DNA of 64,000 bases from positions 1 through 64,000 of the forward strand of contig CAJUAC010000010.1 in NCBI GenBank assembly GCA_910583885.1, given 5' to 3'. This DNA comes from an uncultured Oscillospiraceae bacterium (GTDB lineage Bacteria > Bacillota > Clostridia > Oscillospirales > Oscillospiraceae). Positions 43,576 to 50,942 of the stretch are shown here, piece after piece (the first letter of the stretch is position 1; the number at the start of each line of letters is the position of its first letter). Made by a program: the position numbers and the translations under genes. The notes beneath the pieces were generated by a model. The model ran no database searches, was not told the origin of the DNA, and saw only the letters and a program-made list of their open reading frames with translations.

Positions 43576-43870
43576 GGGGCGGCACTCCTTTGCCATGGGC
43601 TGATAACAGACAGCGGGGCCTCTGCCCCGCTGTCTTAGCGTATCAAAAAAGGTGCTTTGCACCTTTTTTGAAGGGGAAGGATCGGGCCGGGTGCGGCCCG
43701 CAAAGTACTTTTTCGACGTACACGCCGCCGAAAAAGTGATTGAAATTGATTCGCGTCTGCGGACGCGAACTCCTGCGGAGGGCTTTTTTGACAGTCTGAG
43801 ACAACGGGGCCTCTGCCCCGCTGTCTGCTCTTTTTCTGGCCTGCTTGCTGACAGCAGGAATTCTGTGTGG
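43576..43870. repeat. Hairpin-rich intergenic stretch
   Basis: No gene is evident. It holds two nearly identical hairpins with the core GCGGGGCCTCTGCCCCGC (about 43613-43636) or ACGGGGCCTCTGCCCCGC (about 43805-43826). Between them are a perfect 13-bp palindrome with a 3-nt loop (TCAAAAAAGGTGC, about 43643), an ACTTTTTCG/CGAAAAAGT pair and a TTCGCGTC/GACGCGAA hairpin. These look like stacked terminators or repeated intergenic units. Confidence 0.7.
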
Positions 43871-43900
43871 TCAATCCCTGCCCTCCATAACCCGCATTTT

Positions 43901-44131
43901 TTAACGGTTTGCCCCCTTCGGTGGGGTCGGATTATTGGTCAATCCCGCAATATAGTCGATCGATACATTATACATCACTGCAAGACGGATTATCAGGGAG
44001 AACGGTGGTTCCCGCTTCCCCTGCTCATAATTTGTGTATGTTGTCTTTGGCATCTCCAGAAGCCTTACCAGCGCATCCTGTGTTAAATCGGCATCCTCCC
44101 GTAAATCCCGGAGCCGGGGATAATACGCCAT
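43901..44131 (-). CDS. XRE-family HTH regulator
   Basis: 76 aa from the ATG at 44131 (AGGAGG, 6-nt spacer). The helix-turn-helix spans about residues 7-60 (LREDADLTQDALVRLLEMPKT, here with recognition helix TTYTNYEQGKREP) and ends SIDYIAGLTNNP, the usual Cro/CI-type pattern. The gene is divergent from a 76-aa protein across about 110 bp of AT-rich DNA with several TTGTA-like repeats, where it may repress both promoters. Confidence 0.9.
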   Translation of the reverse strand: MAYYPRLRDLREDADLTQDALVRLLEMPKTTYTNYEQGKREPPFSLIIRLAVMYNVSIDYIAGLTNNPTPPKGANR

Positions 44132-44185
44132 AGAGCACCTCCTATCATCAGATACTTTAAGAATGCCACAATACAACAAATGTAG

Positions 44186-44214
44186 TTGACAAAATACAAT
44201 CCATGTTATACAAT
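44186..44214 (+). promoter_or_regulatory. Promoter of the 76-aa gene
   Basis: Perfect TTGACA (44186-44191) and TACAAT (44209-44214), 17-bp spacer, in the divergent region with the XRE gene. TTGTCAACTACA/TGTTGTATTGT-like repeats here may be its operator. Confidence 0.85.
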
Positions 44215-44243
44215 ATATGTATTATATTTTGTTGAGGATACAT

Positions 44244-44474
44244 ATGAACCACATTAATTCAAATTTATCAGGCATTTACGCCACCTTGGTTGGCCGGGTT
44301 GACGAGGCGATCACCCTCCTGGAGCAGATGGCGGAGGAGCAGACTTTCGATTGGTTCCACCTTATACAGGTCACGGAGTTACTGAAAAACGCGCTCCTGG
44401 AGGCAGAGGAAGGGTACATCGAGCTGGCCGTTGAGGAGCCAGATAGCAGTCTGACCGACCTCCCACCACACTAA
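44244..44474 (+). CDS. Small acidic hypothetical protein
   Basis: 76 aa from the ATG at 44244 (GAGG, 6-nt spacer). Helical, acidic, with RVDEAITLLEQMAEEQ and LLKNALLEAEEGYIELA amphipathic stretches; no membrane segment or signal. Likely cytoplasmic. Its pairing with a divergent XRE gene suggests regulation by it, possibly a small phage-derived or stress protein. No family recognised. Confidence 0.6.
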   Translation: MNHINSNLSGIYATLVGRVDEAITLLEQMAEEQTFDWFHLIQVTELLKNALLEAEEGYIELAVEEPDSSLTDLPPH

Positions 44475-44546
44475 CCCCCGTCAAAGCGCACAAAACGGCG
44501 GCCGCTTTTTTGGCGGGCCGCCGTGTCTGTCCTGTAGATCTTCCCA

Positions 44547-44575
44547 TTGCAATATGCCTGGAAATCCTGTATAAT
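44547..44575 (+). promoter_or_regulatory. Promoter of the ssnA-ygfK leader
   Basis: TTGCAA (44547-44552) and perfect TATAAT (44570-44575), 17-bp spacer; predicted 5' end near 44582. Confidence 0.85.
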
Positions 44576-44581
44576 ATAGTA

Positions 44582-44686
44582 TCTTTAAATTGTGGTAGCT
44601 GTAACGAAGTGCCGTGCGCACGGGCTGCAACTATCACTCAGCCTGTGCTTGAGTGTTTCAAACCGACCGGTTTGGAACACTTTTTC
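44582..44686 (+). promoter_or_regulatory. Riboswitch-like leader of ssnA-ygfK, class unidentified
   Basis: About 105 nt with a terminator. Stem P1 pairs GTGGTAG (44592-44598) with CTATCAC (44631-44637) around a short internal palindrome (CCGTGCGCACGG, 44612-44623) and the loop GTAACGAAG. CACTCA (44635-44640) can instead pair with TGAGTG (44650-44655). The terminator stem (44652-44664 with 44669-44681, then TTTTT) shares bases with TGAGTG. P1 and the TGAGTG pairing exclude each other, as do the latter and the terminator, which is a standard switch design: if P1 forms, transcription stops. The ligand is unknown; a purine (xanthine) is plausible from the genes. Confidence 0.65.
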
Positions 44687-44726
44687 TTGAATACATCCAG
44701 TGGATATTAAGGAGGAGGAATACCGC

Positions 44727-46067
44727 ATGTACTTACTGGCAAACGGAAGACTCATCACCCGTGACAGCGCCCTGCCCTATCTGCCCGACGGCGGCGTCGC
44801 CATCGACGGCAGCAAAATCGCCGCCGTCGGTACCACCGCCCAGCTGAAAGCGGCCTATCCCCAGGCCGAGTGGATTGATGCCAAGGGCGGCGTCATCATG
44901 CCCGGCCTCATCAACGCCCATACCCATATCTATTCCGCCCTGGCCAGGGGCCTGAGCATCAACGGCTTCAACCCCACCAACTTCTATGAAGTCCTGGACG
45001 GCCAGTGGTGGTACATCGACCGCCATCTGACTCTGGCGGGCACCCGGGCCAGCGCCGACGCACTGTACATGGACTGTATCAGGCAGGGCGTCACCACCAT
45101 CTTTGACCACCACGCCTCCTTTGCGGAGATCCCGGGCTCCCTGTTCCAGATTGCCGAAAGCGCCAAGCGCTTCGGCATCCGCTCCTGCCTGTGCTACGAG
45201 GTCAGTGACCGGGACGGCCAGGAGAAATGCGGACAGGCCATCCAGGAAAATGCGGACTTCATCACCTACTGCGGGGAGAACCCCAGCGGGATGCTGGCGG
45301 CCATGTTCGGCGGCCACGCCCTCTTTACCATCAGCGACAAGACCTTTGAGCAGATGGCCGCCGCCAACAACGGCCGCACCGGGTTCCACATCCACGTCTC
45401 CGAGGGCATGAACGATGTCTACGACAGCCTGCAAAGCTATGGCCGCCGCCCGGTCCAGCGGCTTCAGGACCATGGTATCCTGGGGCCCCAGACTATCCTG
45501 GGCCACTGCATCCACGTGAACACCGCCGAGATGGAGATCATCCGGGAGACGGGGACCATGTGCGTGAACAACCCGGAGAGCAACATGGGCAACGCCGTGG
45601 GCTGTTCCCCGGTGCTCCAGCTGTGCCGGCAGGGGATCACTGTGGGCCTGGGCACAGACGCCTACACCAACGACATGCTGGAGAGCGTAAAGGCCGCCCT
45701 GGCCATCCAGCGCCACAACGCCTGCCTGCCCAACGTGGGCTGGTGCGAAGTGACGGACATGCTCTTTAAGAACAACCCCGCTATTGCGGAAAAATATTTC
45801 GGTGTCCCCCTGGGCCGCCTGGCCCCCGGCGCGGCGGCAGATGTGATTGTCATGGACTACAAGCCTTTTACCCCCTTCTCCGATGCCAATATTGACGGCC
45901 ATATGCTCTTTGGGATGGCCGGGCGGCAGTGCCAGACCACCATCTGCAATGGCCGGGTCCTCATGAAGGACCGGGAGCTGGTGGGCGTGGACGAGGAGGC
46001 CCTCAACGCGGGGATTTTGGAGGTATCCAAAAAACTGTGGGGGGATTTGAACCACTGCACGTATTAA
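44727..46067 (+). CDS. ssnA: SsnA-like amidohydrolase
   Basis: 446 aa; AAGGAGGAGG before the ATG at 44727. Metal-dependent amidohydrolase: HTHIYSALARG near residue 64, H in HIHVSEG near 221, GHCIHVN near 255 and GTDAYTNDM near 309, a complete set of ligands. It belongs to the SsnA/TrzN-cytosine deaminase group, which in Escherichia coli and gut Firmicutes lies in purine or selenium-linked clusters with YgfK. The likely reaction is deamination or ring-opening of a purine breakdown product, but the substrate is unproven. First gene of a two-gene operon. Confidence 0.88.
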   Translation: MYLLANGRLITRDSALPYLPDGGVAIDGSKIAAVGTTAQLKAAYPQAEWIDAKGGVIMPGLINAHTHIYSALARGLSINGFNPTNFYEVLDGQWWYIDRHLTLAGTRASADALYMDCIRQGVTTIFDHHASFAEIPGSLFQIAESAKRFGIRSCLCYEVSDRDGQEKCGQAIQENADFITYCGENPSGMLAAMFGGHALFTISDKTFEQMAAANNGRTGFHIHVSEGMNDVYDSLQSYGRRPVQRLQDHGILGPQTILGHCIHVNTAEMEIIRETGTMCVNNPESNMGNAVGCSPVLQLCRQGITVGLGTDAYTNDMLESVKAALAIQRHNACLPNVGWCEVTDMLFKNNPAIAEKYFGVPLGRLAPGAAADVIVMDYKPFTPFSDANIDGHMLFGMAGRQCQTTICNGRVLMKDRELVGVDEEALNAGILEVSKKLWGDLNHCTY

Positions 46068-46115
46068 TCCAGGAGAAGAATACGGACTGAAATCAACTAT
46101 GAAGGAGAAGCAGCC

Positions 46116-49070
46116 ATGCCTGAATTGATGATCCCCATCCCCTTCCGGGATATGATGAACTGGATGACCACTGAGTACGACCGGGAGGGGTCGGTATTCG
46201 GTGTCCACCGCCCCTACACCGGCGGGGAAAAGAGCCTGCCCATCTTTGGAAACGAACGGATCGAGACCCCCTTCGGCCCGGCAGCGGGCCCTAACACCCA
46301 GCTGGCCCAGAACATCATCGCCGGCTACTTTGCAGGCGCCCGGTTCTTTGAGCTGAAAACTGTCCAGAAGCTGGACGGCACCGAGCTGGCCGCCTGTATC
46401 AGCCGCCCCTGCATCACGGCCGGGGATGAGTGCTACAACTGCGAGTGGTCCACAGAGCTGTACGTCCACCAGGCCTTTGAGGAGTACGTCAAGGCGTGGT
46501 TCGCCTGCAAGGTCCTGGCCAAGATCTACGGCCTGGGCGACCCGGACGGCTTCGTCTTCAACATGTCTGTGGGCTACGACCTGGAGGGCATCCAGGGGCC
46601 CAAGATCGACAAATATCTCGACGAGATGCTGGATGCCTCTGAGACCCCTATTTTCCAGCGCTGCGTGCGGGTGCTCAAGGAGATGTTCCCCGGTGAGGCG
46701 GCATTCATTGACAGCATCCCGGGCCGCATCTCCGACAGTGTCACGGTCTCCACCCTTCACGGCTGCCCGCCGGAGGAGATCGAGCGCATCGCCTCCTATC
46801 TCCTCACGGAAAAGCACCTGCACACCTTTGTCAAGTGCAACCCCACCCTCCTGGGCTATGAGGACGCCCGCTCCATCCTGGACAGCATGGGCTACGGCTA
46901 TGTCGCTTTTGGCCGCCGCCACTTCGACGAGGATTTGCAGTACGCCGACGCCATCCCCATGTTCCGCCGCCTCCAGTCCCTGGCGGCAGCGCAGGGCCTG
47001 GAGTTCGGCCTGAAGCTCTCCAACACCTTCCCGGTGGATGTGACGCAGGGCGAGCTGCCCAGCGAGGAGATGTACATGGCCGGCAAGAGCCTCTTCCCCC
47101 TCACTATCGAGATGGCCCGCCGCATCAGCCGGGAATTTGGCGGCAGGCTGCGCCTGAGCTACTCCGGCGGCGCGGACTTCTTCAACATCGACAAGCTCTT
47201 CTGCTGCGGCATCTGGCCCATCACCATGGCCACTACCGCGCTCAAGCCCGGCGGCTACCAGCGGTTCCTCCAGATTGCGGAGAAGCTGGAGCGGTTCCAG
47301 TTTAAGCCCTTTACTGTCATTGACACATCCAAGGTGGAGGCCCTCTCCCTGTCGGCCCGTACAGACCCCCATCACGTCAAGGCCGCCAAGCCCCTGCCCA
47401 AGCGGAAGCTGGAGGCCAAGGTCCCCCTTATCGACTGCTTCACCGCCCCCTGCAAGGGCGGCTGCCCCATTGGGCAGGACATCCCGGAGTATATCGAGCT
47501 GTGCCGCCTGGGGCGGTACGGCAGGGCGCTGGAGCTCATTTTGGAGAAGAACCCCCTGCCCTTCATCACCGGCACCATCTGTGCCCACCACTGTATGGAC
47601 AAGTGTACCCGTAATTTCTATGACCAGTCCGTACAGATCCGTGCTGCCAAGCTGCGGGCAGCAGAGCGGGGCTATGGGCAGGTGATGGCGAAGCTCCGGC
47701 CCGCTGCGCCTGTGGCGGATGGGCGGAAAGTGGCCATCATCGGCGGCGGCCCTACCGGCATGGCGGCGGCATACTTCTGTGCCCGTGGGGGCATCCCCAC
47801 CACCTTGTTTGAGAAGGAGGCGTCCCTGGGCGGCATTGTCCGGCAGGTAATCCCCAGCTTCCGCATCAGTGACGAGGACATTGAGAAGGACATCTCCCTG
47901 ATGGAGAAGATGGGGGTGGAGGTGCGGCTGAATACCCCCGCACCTGCGGTAGAGGCACTGCGGGCGCAGGGCTATACCCACATCCTGTTCGCCGTAGGCG
48001 CCTGGAAGGCGGGGGAGCTGGGCATCCCCGGCAACGTCAAGCCTGTCATCGCCTGGATGCGGGATTGGAAGGCCGGCACGCGGGAGCCGCTGGGCCGCGT
48101 GGCGGTCATCGGCGGCGGCAACACCGCTATGGACGCCGCCCGCCTGGCCCTGCGGGCCGGGGCGGAGAGCAGCACGCTGGTTTACCGCCGCACCAAGCAG
48201 TACATGCCCGCCGACCTGGAGGAGCTGGAGCTGGCAATCGCCGATGGGGTGCAGTTTTTGGAGCTGGCTGCCCCGGTGGAGCAGCGCGACGGCAAGCTGC
48301 TCTGCAAAAAAATGGCCTTGGGAGAGCCCGATGCCTCCGGCCGCCGTGCCCCGGTGGAAACGGGTGAGATTGTGGAGATCCCCTGCGACACGGTGATCTC
48401 CGCCGTCGGGGAGACGGTGGATGCGGAGGCCCTGTCCGCCTACGGCGTCCAGGCCGAGGGGTCTGGCCGCCCCGGCTTCCAGACCAACCTGCCCGGCGTC
48501 TACGCCGCAGGCGATGTCCTCCGCGGGCCCGCCACAGTGGTGGAGGGCATCGCGGATGCGGCCGCCTTTGCCCAGGAGGTCCTGGGCAGCACCCACACCT
48601 ACGGCATCCCCCACCACGCCCATGCCAGGCGGGAGGATGCGCTTGCCCGGAAGGGGATCCTTTGCGAGTCCGCCAAGCGGGAGGGCGACCGCTGCCTGAG
48701 CTGCAATGTGGTCTGCCAGGTCTGCGCCGACGTGTGCCCCAACCGGGCCAATGTGGTCATCAAGCTGCCGGACGGCCGCCGCCAGATCCTCCACGTGGAC
48801 CGGATGTGCAACGAGTGCGGCAACTGCCAGGTGTTCTGCCCCTATGACAGTGCGCCTTACAAGGATAAATTTACCCTCTTCCTCGACCGTGCCGGCTTTG
48901 ACGCCAGCACGCAAAACCAGGGCTTCCTGCCCCTGGGGGGCACTTGGGTGCTGGTCCGCCTGGATGGGAAGGAGGAGGAGGTTGATCTCCAGCAGAGCAA
49001 CAGCCTGCCTGCGGATCTTGCAATGCTGATCTACACTGTCCTGCGCCAGTACCGCTATCTGTTGGGATAA
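46116..49070 (+). CDS. ygfK: YgfK-type putative selenate reductase subunit
   Basis: 984 aa. Layout: a dihydroorotate-dehydrogenase-like N-terminal half (to about 420), a GltB-small-subunit-like Fe-S site (CKGGCPIGQDIPEY near 445), an FAD Rossmann fold (IIGGGPTGMAAAYF near 540), an NAD(P) fold (IGGGNTAMDAARLAL near 662), and a C-terminal ferredoxin domain with CLSCNVVCQVCADVC (near 859) and CNECGNCQVFCPYD (near 898). Members are named selenate reductase but are genetically linked to anaerobic purine degradation together with xanthine dehydrogenase and selenium genes. It follows ssnA by 48 bp; no xdh, hyuA or selD is in the window. Confidence 0.93.
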   Translation: MPELMIPIPFRDMMNWMTTEYDREGSVFGVHRPYTGGEKSLPIFGNERIETPFGPAAGPNTQLAQNIIAGYFAGARFFELKTVQKLDGTELAACISRPCITAGDECYNCEWSTELYVHQAFEEYVKAWFACKVLAKIYGLGDPDGFVFNMSVGYDLEGIQGPKIDKYLDEMLDASETPIFQRCVRVLKEMFPGEAAFIDSIPGRISDSVTVSTLHGCPPEEIERIASYLLTEKHLHTFVKCNPTLLGYEDARSILDSMGYGYVAFGRRHFDEDLQYADAIPMFRRLQSLAAAQGLEFGLKLSNTFPVDVTQGELPSEEMYMAGKSLFPLTIEMARRISREFGGRLRLSYSGGADFFNIDKLFCCGIWPITMATTALKPGGYQRFLQIAEKLERFQFKPFTVIDTSKVEALSLSARTDPHHVKAAKPLPKRKLEAKVPLIDCFTAPCKGGCPIGQDIPEYIELCRLGRYGRALELILEKNPLPFITGTICAHHCMDKCTRNFYDQSVQIRAAKLRAAERGYGQVMAKLRPAAPVADGRKVAIIGGGPTGMAAAYFCARGGIPTTLFEKEASLGGIVRQVIPSFRISDEDIEKDISLMEKMGVEVRLNTPAPAVEALRAQGYTHILFAVGAWKAGELGIPGNVKPVIAWMRDWKAGTREPLGRVAVIGGGNTAMDAARLALRAGAESSTLVYRRTKQYMPADLEELELAIADGVQFLELAAPVEQRDGKLLCKKMALGEPDASGRRAPVETGEIVEIPCDTVISAVGETVDAEALSAYGVQAEGSGRPGFQTNLPGVYAAGDVLRGPATVVEGIADAAAFAQEVLGSTHTYGIPHHAHARREDALARKGILCESAKREGDRCLSCNVVCQVCADVCPNRANVVIKLPDGRRQILHVDRMCNECGNCQVFCPYDSAPYKDKFTLFLDRAGFDASTQNQGFLPLGGTWVLVRLDGKEEEVDLQQSNSLPADLAMLIYTVLRQYRYLLG

Positions 49071-49105
49071 CAGCGGCGGCTGCGCCGGTGGGACGCTTTA
49101 TGACG

Positions 49106-49138
49106 GAAGCCTGCGCAGTTTTGTGCTGCGCAGGCTTC
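49106..49138. terminator. Bidirectional terminator between ygfK and hsp20
   Basis: A 13-bp perfect stem GAAGCCTGCGCAG with its complement and a 7-nt loop, placed between convergent genes. Confidence 0.9.
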
Positions 49139-49172
49139 TGCCCTTATTTCGTGCCGGTTCGGGTGGGGCCTC

Positions 49173-49607
49173 TTACCGGATCTCCAGCCGCCTGGCGGCA
49201 GGGGCCGTCTGGATCCGCTTGGGCATGGTCAGCGTCAGCACGCCGTTCTCATAGGCGGCGGAGATGTCCTCCGAGCGGATGCCGGAGATGTCAAAGCTGC
49301 GGGAGAAGGAACCGTAGGACCGCTCACAGCGGATATAGTTCCCGTCGCTGTCCTTCTCCTCGTTGGTGGAGCTGCGCTGGGCGCTGATGGAGAGGCGGTC
49401 CCCATCGATGTCGATGTGGATGTCCTCCTTCTTCACCCCCGGCAGGTCGGCCTCCAGCACATAGGCGCCGCCATTGTCCCGGATATCTGTCTGGAAGCCG
49501 CCCATGCCACCGGAAAACAGGCTGCGCTCCAGGTTCTCCAGGTCCCGGAAGGGACGGTACAGGTCCATACCATGGCTGTGGGTAAAGGGGATCAGTTCAA
49601 ACATCAT
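49173..49607 (-). CDS. Hsp20/alpha-crystallin small heat-shock protein
   Basis: 144 aa from the ATG at 49607; a second ATG follows directly and AGGAGG lies 5 or 8 nt upstream of the two. The alpha-crystallin domain runs from about residue 38 (IRDNGGAYVLEADLPGVKKED) to the conserved C-terminal GVLTLTMPK near 120. ATP-independent chaperone preventing aggregation. A CIRCE element 87 bp upstream indicates heat-shock control by HrcA. Confidence 0.95.
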   Translation of the reverse strand: MMFELIPFTHSHGMDLYRPFRDLENLERSLFSGGMGGFQTDIRDNGGAYVLEADLPGVKKEDIHIDIDGDRLSISAQRSSTNEEKDSDGNYIRCERSYGSFSRSFDISGIRSEDISAAYENGVLTLTMPKRIQTAPAARRLEIR

Positions 49608-49693
49608 CAAAACCTCCTGTGTTTTTTTCTGCATCCTATCATGCATGAAAAGTATGAACAAATATACCGGATGATATGTCTGGTCCGTGAATT

Positions 49694-49720
49694 TTAGCAC
49701 TTGTTGCATGAGAGTGCTAA
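49694..49720. promoter_or_regulatory. CIRCE operator (HrcA site)
   Basis: TTAGCACTT-N9-GAGTGCTAA, matching TTAGCACTC-N9-GAGTGCTAA with a single change. HrcA is expected to repress from here. It lies between divergent hsp20 (starts 49607) and ddl (starts 49815) and just upstream of the ddl -35, so it may affect both. Confidence 0.85.
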
Positions 49721-49735
49721 AATTCGCCGCTGCGG

Positions 49736-49764
49736 TTGTATTTTCCAGCCTCTCATGCTATACT
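49736..49764 (+). promoter_or_regulatory. Promoter of ddl
   Basis: TTGTAT (49736-49741) and TATACT (49759-49764), 17-bp spacer, 51 bp before the TTG start. Confidence 0.7.
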
Positions 49765-49814
49765 ATATTCTGTATCAGTATATAAAGAGACAAGAAGTGA
49801 GGAGCGTTGCCAGT

Positions 49815-50855
49815 TTGAAGATTGTGGTTTTGGCCGGGGGCCTGTCCCCGGAACGCCAGGTATCCCTGGTGAGCGGCGAGAGCATCTGCCGGGCGCTGCG
49901 GGGGCTGGGCCATCAGGCCGTACTGGTGGATATGTTTCTGGGCCTGGAGGCCTATAGCGGGCCCTTGGAGGACATTTTCAGCGTCCCGGACGGCCTGTGC
50001 GGCCAGGCGGAGATCCGCGCCCAGGCCCCGGATCTGGAGGCGGTGCGCGCCTCCCGGCAGGACCAGTCCCCCAGCCTCTTCGGCCCAGGGGTGCTGGCGG
50101 TGTGCGCCATGGCGGAGATGGTCTTTTTGGGCCTCCACGGCGAGTGCGGTGAGGACGGGCGGGTCCAGGCGGCCTTTGACCTGCTGGGCATCCCCTATAC
50201 CGGCTCGGGCCATCTGGCCTCTGGCATGGCGATGAACAAGGCCGTGGCCAAGCAGGCCATGGAGCACGCCGGCATCCTGACAGCCCCCTGGCGGGAGCTG
50301 CTGTACACCCGGGAGGACATCCCCCGCCTGGTGGAGGAGCTGCCGGTCCCCTGCGCGGTGAAGACCATCAACGGCGGCTCGTCCCTGGGCATGGCCCTGC
50401 CGGACTCGCGGGAGGCGCTGGCTGCGGCGCTGGAGGAGATGTTGGGCTACGGCGGCCATGTGATTGTGGAGCAGAAGCTCACCGGCCGGGATCTCACTGT
50501 GGGGGTGCTGGGGGACGAGTACCTGCCGGCGGTGGAGATGATCCCCCGGGAAGGGGCCTACTTTGACTATGAAGCCAAGTACCAGTCCGGCCGCAGCCTG
50601 GAGGTCTGCCCCGCCCCCATTACGGAGGAGCAGTGGCGGGCCATGGGCGAGGCGACGCTGCGCCTCCACCGGGCCTTGGGCCTGCGGGCCTACTCCCGGG
50701 CGGATTTCATCCTGGACGATGAGGGCCGCGCCTGGTGCCTGGAGATCAACACCCTGCCGGGCATGACCCCCGCCAGCCTCCTGCCCAAGGAGGCCGCCGC
50801 CGCAGGGCTTACATACCCGGCGCTGTGCCAGAGGATACTGGAGCTCTCTTTGTAG
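49815..50855 (+). CDS. ddl: D-alanine--D-alanine ligase
   Basis: 346 aa. Joins two D-Ala for peptidoglycan. The N-terminus KIVVLAGGLSPERQVSL fits a TTG start at 49815, with GAGGAG 10 nt upstream; longer forms would include the promoter. ATP-grasp core: LGLHGECGEDG near 118-128, VIVEQKLTGRDLTV near 220, EINTLPGMTP near 315. Precedes murF. Confidence 0.96.
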   Translation: MKIVVLAGGLSPERQVSLVSGESICRALRGLGHQAVLVDMFLGLEAYSGPLEDIFSVPDGLCGQAEIRAQAPDLEAVRASRQDQSPSLFGPGVLAVCAMAEMVFLGLHGECGEDGRVQAAFDLLGIPYTGSGHLASGMAMNKAVAKQAMEHAGILTAPWRELLYTREDIPRLVEELPVPCAVKTINGGSSLGMALPDSREALAAALEEMLGYGGHVIVEQKLTGRDLTVGVLGDEYLPAVEMIPREGAYFDYEAKYQSGRSLEVCPAPITEEQWRAMGEATLRLHRALGLRAYSRADFILDDEGRAWCLEINTLPGMTPASLLPKEAAAAGLTYPALCQRILELSL

Positions 50856-50873
50856 GCAGCTTGGAAACGAAAC

Positions 50874-50905
50874 ATCCTTTTTCTTGGAAAAAAAGATCAA
50901 ACCAA
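50874..50905 (+). repeat. Dispersed palindromic element, A part, copy 4
   Basis: ATCCTTTTTCTTGG followed by an A-rich complement and GATCAAACC, right after the ddl stop; a degenerate copy of the element at 18935-18993. Confidence 0.55.
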
Positions 50906-50942
50906 CGCTGCACTGTGTTTTGATAGACAGGAGGACCCCCCT

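Noticed and set aside
44733..48914. A 1393-codon open frame on the minus strand opposite ssnA and ygfK
   Set aside because: It is antisense to two clearly conserved genes, has no domain-like sequence and spans an intergenic region; high-GC codon bias creates such shadow frames.
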